A stretch of 64,000 nucleotides of DNA from an uncultured Cohaesibacter sp. (GTDB taxonomy: Bacteria; Pseudomonadota; Alphaproteobacteria; Rhizobiales; Cohaesibacteraceae), in NCBI RefSeq assembly GCF_963662805.1, contig NZ_OY759867.1, positions 434,001-498,000 on the forward strand. The letters run 5' to 3'. A program made the position numbers and the translations under genes. The notes under the pieces were generated by a model that did no database searches, had not been told where the DNA came from, and saw nothing but the letters and a program-made list of their open reading frames with translations. Below, piece by piece: positions 59,261 through 64,000 of the stretch; position 1 is the stretch's first letter; each line of letters opens with the position of its first letter.

Positions 59261-59298
59261 GAGCTTTCCTTCAGGTGTTTGAAAGCGAAGGAAAGCTC
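59261..59298 (+). terminator. Stem-loop ending the sugar operon
   Basis: Perfect 12-bp arms GAGCTTTCCTTC (59261-59272) and GAAGGAAAGCTC (59287-59298) with a 14-base loop, followed by AGAGTTTT. It separates the sugar operon from the convergent IalB-like gene and may serve both strands. Confidence 0.75.
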
Positions 59299-59329
59299 AG
59301 AGTTTTGAATGTCTCGATACGTGGCGTCG

Positions 59330-59920
59330 CTATTTGGGTTCTTTTTCAAGAGCATCGACAGCGGTCGTGAAACCGGCCCATGACAGCGGTACGGAAATCT
59401 TTCTGCCGGATGCATCGACGAAACCGATCAGCCCGTTTTGGTTGGCGCTTTTCAGGTTCTCCCAGTCTTCGTCCTTCAATTGGGTGTTGGCAAAGCAGGT
59501 GCCCTGGATGCAGCGGAACCATGAAAGTTCGATAATGCCAGTTGGGGCCTGATCCTTGACGGCCGTGGTGGCAATGAAGACCCGCCCGGGGAGCGTAACG
59601 TTGACGGGTAGAACCGCCGTCAACATGGCCGCCTCTTCATTGGGCCGATGGCCAAGCGCGATCTGCGCGATGGGCTGCTGCTGTCCCTGCACCTGAATGG
59701 TCTGGATGATCTCGCACTGTTTGGGCTTGTCCTTGTCGGCTTCCGCATTGCTCTTCACACAACGCAACACCCAATTTTCATAGGCGGCTGTCGTCACGGT
59801 CGGTTGTGGCTGATTTGGAGCAGCAGGAGCCTGCGCGGTCGCGGAACCAACGCCCGTCGCTAGGGCCATCGTGGTGGCAACGAAAAGGAGCGGAGCGGCT
59901 TTCAGGGTGGTGCGAAACAT
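59330..59920 (-). CDS. Invasion-associated locus B (IalB) family periplasmic protein
   Basis: 196 residues from ATG 59920 with GGAAAG ahead; the longer frame to 59980 lacks a good start. Signal peptide FRTTLKAAPLLFVATTMALATGVGSATA, then a Pro/Gln-rich linker (APAAPNQPQPT) and the IalB fold: ENWVLRCVKSN...CEIIQTI, MLTAVLPVNVTLPGRVFIATT, WFRCIQGTCFANTQL, with paired Cys. The family is common in Hyphomicrobiales; its molecular role is not well defined. Confidence 0.88.
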   Translation of the reverse strand: MFRTTLKAAPLLFVATTMALATGVGSATAQAPAAPNQPQPTVTTAAYENWVLRCVKSNAEADKDKPKQCEIIQTIQVQGQQQPIAQIALGHRPNEEAAMLTAVLPVNVTLPGRVFIATTAVKDQAPTGIIELSWFRCIQGTCFANTQLKDEDWENLKSANQNGLIGFVDASGRKISVPLSWAGFTTAVDALEKEPK

Positions 59921-60072
59921 GGGTTCTTTCCGATTTCGAGAGTGGCTGCATAACGCCTCCGAAGCAGCCTTTGGTAACAATAAGGCGAGCTTACTGTGTC
60001 GAGAGTATGATGTCAGGAGGTTGCTCTGGAAATTGTGGCAATTGAAGTGTCAGTTTTTACATTGCGCACAAG

Positions 60073-61710
60073 TCATTGCCGCGAGAACACGCGTGCCAGA
60101 AGCGCCCTGATCTCATTCATGGGGGTTTCAGGCGCGCTAGCGTCTGGCGTCATGCCTGACGAAAACCCCTCCTCCTCGAAACGCTTGATGAGATCCCTGT
60201 CCTTGCTGATCACATGCACGGGTACCGATCGGGGTGCATTGTCGCCGGTGATGATCGGGGCGGGTTGATGGTCGCCCAGAATGATGAAGACGGCATCCTT
60301 GCTGAAACGGGCAATATAGTCGCCAAGGGTATGAAGCGAATAGTCGATGGTGCCGATATAATGCTGTTGCACCTTTTTGCGGTCCGACCAGACTTCTCTT
60401 GGCGTCTCGCCGCTGGTTGCCTGCTCGTTGAAGACCGTTCCGTCGCCGACATCATCCCAATCGATCAGTTTTGCCACCGGTGTCCATGGCGCATGGCTGG
60501 AGACAAGGGCGATTTCAGCCATCAGGGGCTTGCCGCCCTCACTGGCGGGTTGTCGTGCGAGGCGCTCGAAGGCACTCAGGGTATATTGGTCCGGCATAGT
60601 GACCCAGTTGAACGGTTTGCCCTTGTAGCCGAGATCTTTTGCAGCCAGAACCTGATCATAGCCAAAATACTCGGCTTCCGGCCACGCCATGGTGATAGCG
60701 GGCATGATGGCAGCCGTTCGCCAGCCCGCTTGTTGAAACAGGCGATTGAGGCTCTTGCGCTCGCTGATCATCAGGCGGTCATAACGGTTCTGGCTGTCGA
60801 CCCAGAGACCGGAGAGAAAGGTTCCGTGCGCAAGCCAGCTGAGCCCTCCCATGGTGGGCGAGAGCGACCAGCCTGTCGCGATGGCCAGACCGGCCTTCTG
60901 CAACTGGGCTTCTACCGCCGTCAGCCTCGGTTGAATGATCGGACTGTAAAGAGGATCTTCGATGGCGCTTCGCCCGTAGGATTCAACGAAGATCAGGACC
61001 ACGTCCCTGCCCTTGATCGCCTGAAAGAGATTGTCGGCTTCGGCGAGAGGGTCAGGACTTGTCAGATCGCGTTCGAATGTGCGTAGGTCTGACACAGACT
61101 TCTGAACCAGTTCAAGGCGGTTCTCGAGATAGGAAAAAGCGCGAAGATTGGCGATCAGCGAGATTTTTGGTTTGAAGGCCCAAAGACCAATGCCGACGAC
61201 GAGAAACGCGAGGCTTGTAAGGATAGTGATCTTGCGAAGCGGGCCACCCAGTCTTGTCATCTGGCGCTGCGCCAGAAAATGAAGGCAGATCAGGATCAGG
61301 AAGGCGGCGATGGTCAATCCGATGACAGGGGCTGCCATCCACTTCCCCACGGTGCCGGACAGCAGGTTCCAGCCATCCGCGAGCATCTTGATGTCGAGAT
61401 AGGGATTGAAGCGCCGTTGAAAGGCGGATTGCACGGCGATATCTGCGAGCTTGAGAAAGAAGAGCGTGAACAGAAAGAGGGTCGACAGCGCGGCAAAGGC
61501 GATGGCGATGCGCCGTGGAAGCAGGACAAGCGCCAACAGCATCAGCGGAAGCTCGATCGGCAACAGCATGAAACTGATGGGGCGAATGGCTCCGGGGTGA
61601 TCGGGCAGGACCAGAATGACAAAGCTGACAAGGACAACGAAAAGCACCGCTGGCAACATCAGGCGAGAGGTTGTAAGACCGTCCTTGTCCGGATTTTTAC
61701 TATCAGTCAT
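60073..61710 (-). CDS. Membrane-anchored sulfatase / phosphoglycerol-transferase-fold enzyme
   Basis: 545 residues: about five N-terminal transmembrane helices (LPAVLFVVLVSFVILVLP, LPLMLLALVLL, AFAALSTLFLFTLFFL, MAAPVIGLTIAAFLILICL, ILTSLAFLVVGIGLWAF), then a periplasmic alkaline-phosphatase-superfamily domain from about 230 (VVLIFVESYGRSA with a metal-ligand Glu, LSPTMGGLSWLAHGTFLSG with the likely nucleophile, VFIILGDHQPAP with metal-ligand Asp-His). The layout resembles LtaS/OpgB/EptA-type enzymes that move phospho-head groups in the envelope. It is adjacent to other envelope genes. Confidence 0.85.
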   Translation of the reverse strand: MTDSKNPDKDGLTTSRLMLPAVLFVVLVSFVILVLPDHPGAIRPISFMLLPIELPLMLLALVLLPRRIAIAFAALSTLFLFTLFFLKLADIAVQSAFQRRFNPYLDIKMLADGWNLLSGTVGKWMAAPVIGLTIAAFLILICLHFLAQRQMTRLGGPLRKITILTSLAFLVVGIGLWAFKPKISLIANLRAFSYLENRLELVQKSVSDLRTFERDLTSPDPLAEADNLFQAIKGRDVVLIFVESYGRSAIEDPLYSPIIQPRLTAVEAQLQKAGLAIATGWSLSPTMGGLSWLAHGTFLSGLWVDSQNRYDRLMISERKSLNRLFQQAGWRTAAIMPAITMAWPEAEYFGYDQVLAAKDLGYKGKPFNWVTMPDQYTLSAFERLARQPASEGGKPLMAEIALVSSHAPWTPVAKLIDWDDVGDGTVFNEQATSGETPREVWSDRKKVQQHYIGTIDYSLHTLGDYIARFSKDAVFIILGDHQPAPIITGDNAPRSVPVHVISKDRDLIKRFEEEGFSSGMTPDASAPETPMNEIRALLARVFSRQ

Positions 61711-61796
61711 TCAGGTCTTCCTTGGGGTGCCAATGTTTGAACGGATCCGGCCTCGAGACTGGCACGATCAGCCAGCCAACCGCAAAGGGTGTGTGA

Positions 61797-62723
61797 GTGC
61801 GTAATCTTGCTGTCGTCTCGATTGTCTTTTGCCTTGTCTTGCTTGCTGGCCTGATCGGTTGGACCGGACCGGCAAAGCTGCTCAGCGCCCTTCTGGACAT
61901 TCCTCCCGGACATGTCATCGCGAGCCTTTTGATCGTTCAGGTGCAGATCATCGCCTCCGCCTGCCGCTGGCGCTTCACAGCAGGCCGACTTGGCCATGAG
62001 ATTGATCTCGATGTCGCCATTCGCGAATATTATGTCAGCAGCGCCCTCAATCTCGTTCTGCCGGGGGGCATGGCGGGGGATGCCGTTCGCGCTTATCGCA
62101 GTCGGAATGAGGGCAAGGGTGGCTGGAAACGCCCGGCCGCTGCCGTTTTTCTCGAACGACTGTCCGGGCAAGCGGCCTTTTTCCTGTTGAGCTGCATGGG
62201 GCTTTTGGCCTGGCCGAACTTTCTCAGTGCGCGATTGCCGGATCACTATTCGATGCTGTTCTGGATCGTTGCAGCGATGTTGGCATTCATCGTTTTGCTG
62301 GCTGTCGCCTTCCGCAAAGCGCTGTTGCCGGAGCGCTTCTCCGGTCTTGGTGCAGACCTCTCTGCCGTCTTCTGGGAAAAAGGAGCATGGCTCATCCAGT
62401 CGGGGCTCAGTATCCTCGTGATTGGCAGCTATATTGCAACCTTTCTGGTCGCTTCGGATGCTGTGGGTGCCCCCCTGCCCGCGATTGCCGCTTTCACCGT
62501 CATTCCGCTGTGTCTGTTGACGATGCTGATCCCGGTCGGGATTGGTGGTTGGGGAACGCGAGAGGCAGCGGCGGCGGCCCTGTGGCCTCTGTTTGGCTTT
62601 GCCGGTGCCGACGGATTGGCGGCGAGCCTGCTTTATGGGCTTTTGTGTCTCGTCGGGGCCGCTGTGCCCGGGGTGATTTTCATTGGAATGTCTCTGGCGC
62701 GTAGGCGCATCGGGAGAGCATGA
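61797..62723 (+). CDS. LPG synthase transmembrane domain (UPF0104) family protein
   Basis: A 308-residue membrane protein with about eight helices, starting at GTG 61797. Family landmarks: GHVIASLLIVQVQIIASACRWRF near the start, YYVSSALNLVLPGGMAGDAVRAYR, and the C-terminal PVGIGGWGTREAAAAALW, which is the signature of the flippase/synthase-like membrane half of MprF. The soluble aminoacyl-transferase half is absent. It may transport or modify a polar lipid. It is divergent from the sulfatase-fold gene. Confidence 0.86.
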   Translation: MRNLAVVSIVFCLVLLAGLIGWTGPAKLLSALLDIPPGHVIASLLIVQVQIIASACRWRFTAGRLGHEIDLDVAIREYYVSSALNLVLPGGMAGDAVRAYRSRNEGKGGWKRPAAAVFLERLSGQAAFFLLSCMGLLAWPNFLSARLPDHYSMLFWIVAAMLAFIVLLAVAFRKALLPERFSGLGADLSAVFWEKGAWLIQSGLSILVIGSYIATFLVASDAVGAPLPAIAAFTVIPLCLLTMLIPVGIGGWGTREAAAAALWPLFGFAGADGLAASLLYGLLCLVGAAVPGVIFIGMSLARRRIGRA

Positions 62724-62737
62724 CGCCAGCATAGTGA

Positions 62738-63490
62738 TCATTCTTCCAGACGGGCATAGACGTCACCCGAGATGCTCTCCGAGGACAGATCGCTGAGATC
62801 CTTGAGCAGAGCTTCGGCGGATATCCAGTCTGTTCCGACAAAGCGGTGGGTCTCGCCGATGACGCGATTAAAACGATAGGCACCAAGCTCGTTGAGCCGC
62901 TTGATCGCCTCAATGGTGACCGACGGCATGGCCGGGATATATTCGAACGCCACATGCTTGATGGGGGTCGACAAGCCCCGAAGGATATCCGCTTCAGCCC
63001 CTTCGCAGTCGATCTTGCAGAAGACCGGCTTGCCGTATTTGGTGATCAGAGCATCAAGGGTCGTCATGGGGACGGTGACTTCCTGATCCCACTTCACCCG
63101 CCTAAACCCTTCAGTCTGGCTAACGCTGTCGATGAAGGCGCTCGACGTGCTGGTTACAGTAGGATGGCGGCTGGAAATTCTGAGGGTAATCTCGCCTGCG
63201 CTGGCACCAACGGCGACGCGCTCAAAGCCTTTGAGACGGGGCGCAAGGTGCGTCTCGATCAGGTCTGCAAAGGCCGGTTGCGGCTCTATGGCGACGACCT
63301 CTGCTCCGAGCGACATCAGGGTCTTGGATCGGTTGCCGACATGGGCCCCGATGTCAAACACCAGATCGCCAGGCACGATCCAACTTTCATAGAAGCGCCT
63401 GAGGGATCGTCTGCGCCACGGCTGGCCATAATAGACCACCAGCGAGCGAACAACGCCCGCAGCACGATCAAGACGCAAGGACATGGTCAT
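62738..63490 (-). CDS. FkbM family methyltransferase
   Basis: 250 residues: SAM-binding motif VFDIGAHVGNRSKTLMSLGAEVVAIEPQP (about 40-69), the FkbM-specific VPMTTLDALI and KIDCEGAEADILRGL, and a C-terminal FEYIPAMPSVTIEAIKRLNELGAYRFN. It should methylate a hydroxyl of a sugar or lipid-linked acceptor. The start overlaps the next upstream gene (CDP-alcohol transferase) by four bases, linking it to phospholipid or glycolipid modification. Confidence 0.9.
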   Translation of the reverse strand: MTMSLRLDRAAGVVRSLVVYYGQPWRRRSLRRFYESWIVPGDLVFDIGAHVGNRSKTLMSLGAEVVAIEPQPAFADLIETHLAPRLKGFERVAVGASAGEITLRISSRHPTVTSTSSAFIDSVSQTEGFRRVKWDQEVTVPMTTLDALITKYGKPVFCKIDCEGAEADILRGLSTPIKHVAFEYIPAMPSVTIEAIKRLNELGAYRFNRVIGETHRFVGTDWISAEALLKDLSDLSSESISGDVYARLEE

Positions 63491-64000
63491 CGCTCCTGGC
63501 TCCCTTTGCGGAGGAGATAGATCGTGTCAACGGCAAAGGAATAGCTCAGCAGCGCCAGCGCGATGAAGGCGATCCATGTCGAGACCGGCGGCAGGATAAA
63601 GGGCAAGAGAATGAAGCAGAGCGCGGCGACCTGAACCACGCAGATCAGTTTTCTGCGAAAGGATGTGGGCAAGGGATCCGCGAGTGATGGCAGGAAAAGC
63701 TGCGCAAAGACAAAGGCGTAGCGCATCAATCCGATACCCAAGACCCACCAACCGGCCTTGCCAAGGATGAGGCCAGCTGCGGAGAGGACGAGGATCAACA
63801 AGGCGTCGACTTCCATGTCGAACCTTGCACCCAGCTCGGACTCCTGCGATTGGGACCGGGCGAGATAGCCATCGATGCCATCAAGTATGAGGGCAAACAG
63901 CACGAGGCCGACCAGCGCCCAGACCGTAGTTGGCACAGCGCTTAGATCGGCTGTGAAGAAAATGGTCGCAGCGGTGACGCTGACGATTGCGGAGCGGATC
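63487..64000 (-). CDS. CDP-alcohol phosphatidyltransferase family protein (partial at the right edge)
   Basis: The frame is open to the right end of the window, so only the C-terminal about 170 residues are visible; the GTG at 63936 is internal. The catalytic motif of the family is complete: DGYLAR, eight residues, G, three, D, three, D (in DGIDGYLARSQSQESELGARFDMEVDA), preceded by a membrane helix. Several further helices follow. Such enzymes transfer a phospho-alcohol from a CDP-activated donor, as in phosphatidylglycerol or phosphatidylinositol synthesis. It is translationally coupled to the FkbM methyltransferase. Confidence 0.88.
   Translation of the reverse strand, partial: IRSAIVSVTAATIFFTADLSAVPTTVWALVGLVLFALILDGIDGYLARSQSQESELGARFDMEVDALLILVLSAAGLILGKAGWWVLGIGLMRYAFVFAQLFLPSLADPLPTSFRRKLICVVQVAALCFILLPFILPPVSTWIAFIALALLSYSFAVDTIYLLRKGSQER

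Noticed and set aside
1..64000. CRISPR arrays, insertion sequences and rRNA genes
   Set aside because: No regularly spaced repeats, no transposase-like frame with terminal inverted repeats and no rRNA sequence were seen; the only tRNA sequence is the 3' fragment at 7921-7950.

Overview
The window reads as chromosome of a free-living alphaproteobacterium, probably a Hyphomicrobiales-type marine or soil heterotroph. The grounds are an IalB-family periplasmic protein, a CueR regulon with 19-bp-spacer promoters, an alphaproteobacterial ThiOSGE-TenA operon behind a TPP riboswitch, and many ABC uptake systems for sugars and peptides. No rRNA and no complete tRNA is present. The species cannot be named from the sequence alone.

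Left region (1-7950): the right-hand part of an integrated mobile island. It holds the C-terminal end of a type I restriction subunit (HsdR) followed by a YgjP-type metallopeptidase, a MobA/MobL-like relaxase preceded by a cluster of inverted repeats (candidate oriT), two or three unknown small genes, and a Fic protein with palindromic operators. The island ends at 7921-7950 in a 30-base copy of a tRNA 3' end (T-arm, acceptor strand and CCA), directly followed by a strong terminator. The complete tRNA and the integrase should therefore lie left of this window.

8.3-21 kb (minus strand): a frameshifted SMR efflux gene, then a catabolic block of proline-racemase-family enzyme, RidA, M20 amidohydrolase, a complete dipeptide/oligopeptide ABC importer and a fused hydantoinase A/B (oxoprolinase family). 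A divergent IclR regulator at 21.2 kb is its likely controller. 22.1-25.6 kb (plus): TPP riboswitch, thiO-thiS-thiG-thiE-tenA.

25.7-34.2 kb: a SorC/LsrR-type regulator divergent from an AI-2/Lsr-like sugar ABC importer, a PfkB kinase and a class II aldolase. 34.4-37.4 kb: a copper-response cluster (cueR, three CueR-type promoters, a secreted Cys protein, a Met-rich EF-hand protein, a double-HMA protein and a 39-residue membrane peptide). 37.5-39.9 kb: AraC regulator, NmrA-like oxidoreductase, DUF4345-like membrane protein.

40.1-46.6 kb: a nitrite assimilation operon behind a consensus sigma-54 promoter, with nitrite channel, fused PP2C phosphatase/Ser-Thr kinase, siroheme nitrite reductase and a CysJ-like flavoprotein. 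47.1-50.1 kb: a small secreted protein and Tex. 50.2-59.3 kb: a GntR-controlled sugar system whose ribose-type importer, mutarotase, dehydrogenase, lactonase, UxuA-type dehydratase and RraA-type aldolase together could form a complete non-phosphorylative sugar oxidation route. 59.3-64 kb: an IalB-like protein and envelope genes (sulfatase-fold membrane enzyme, LPG-synthase-type membrane protein, FkbM methyltransferase, CDP-alcohol phosphatidyltransferase running off the right edge).
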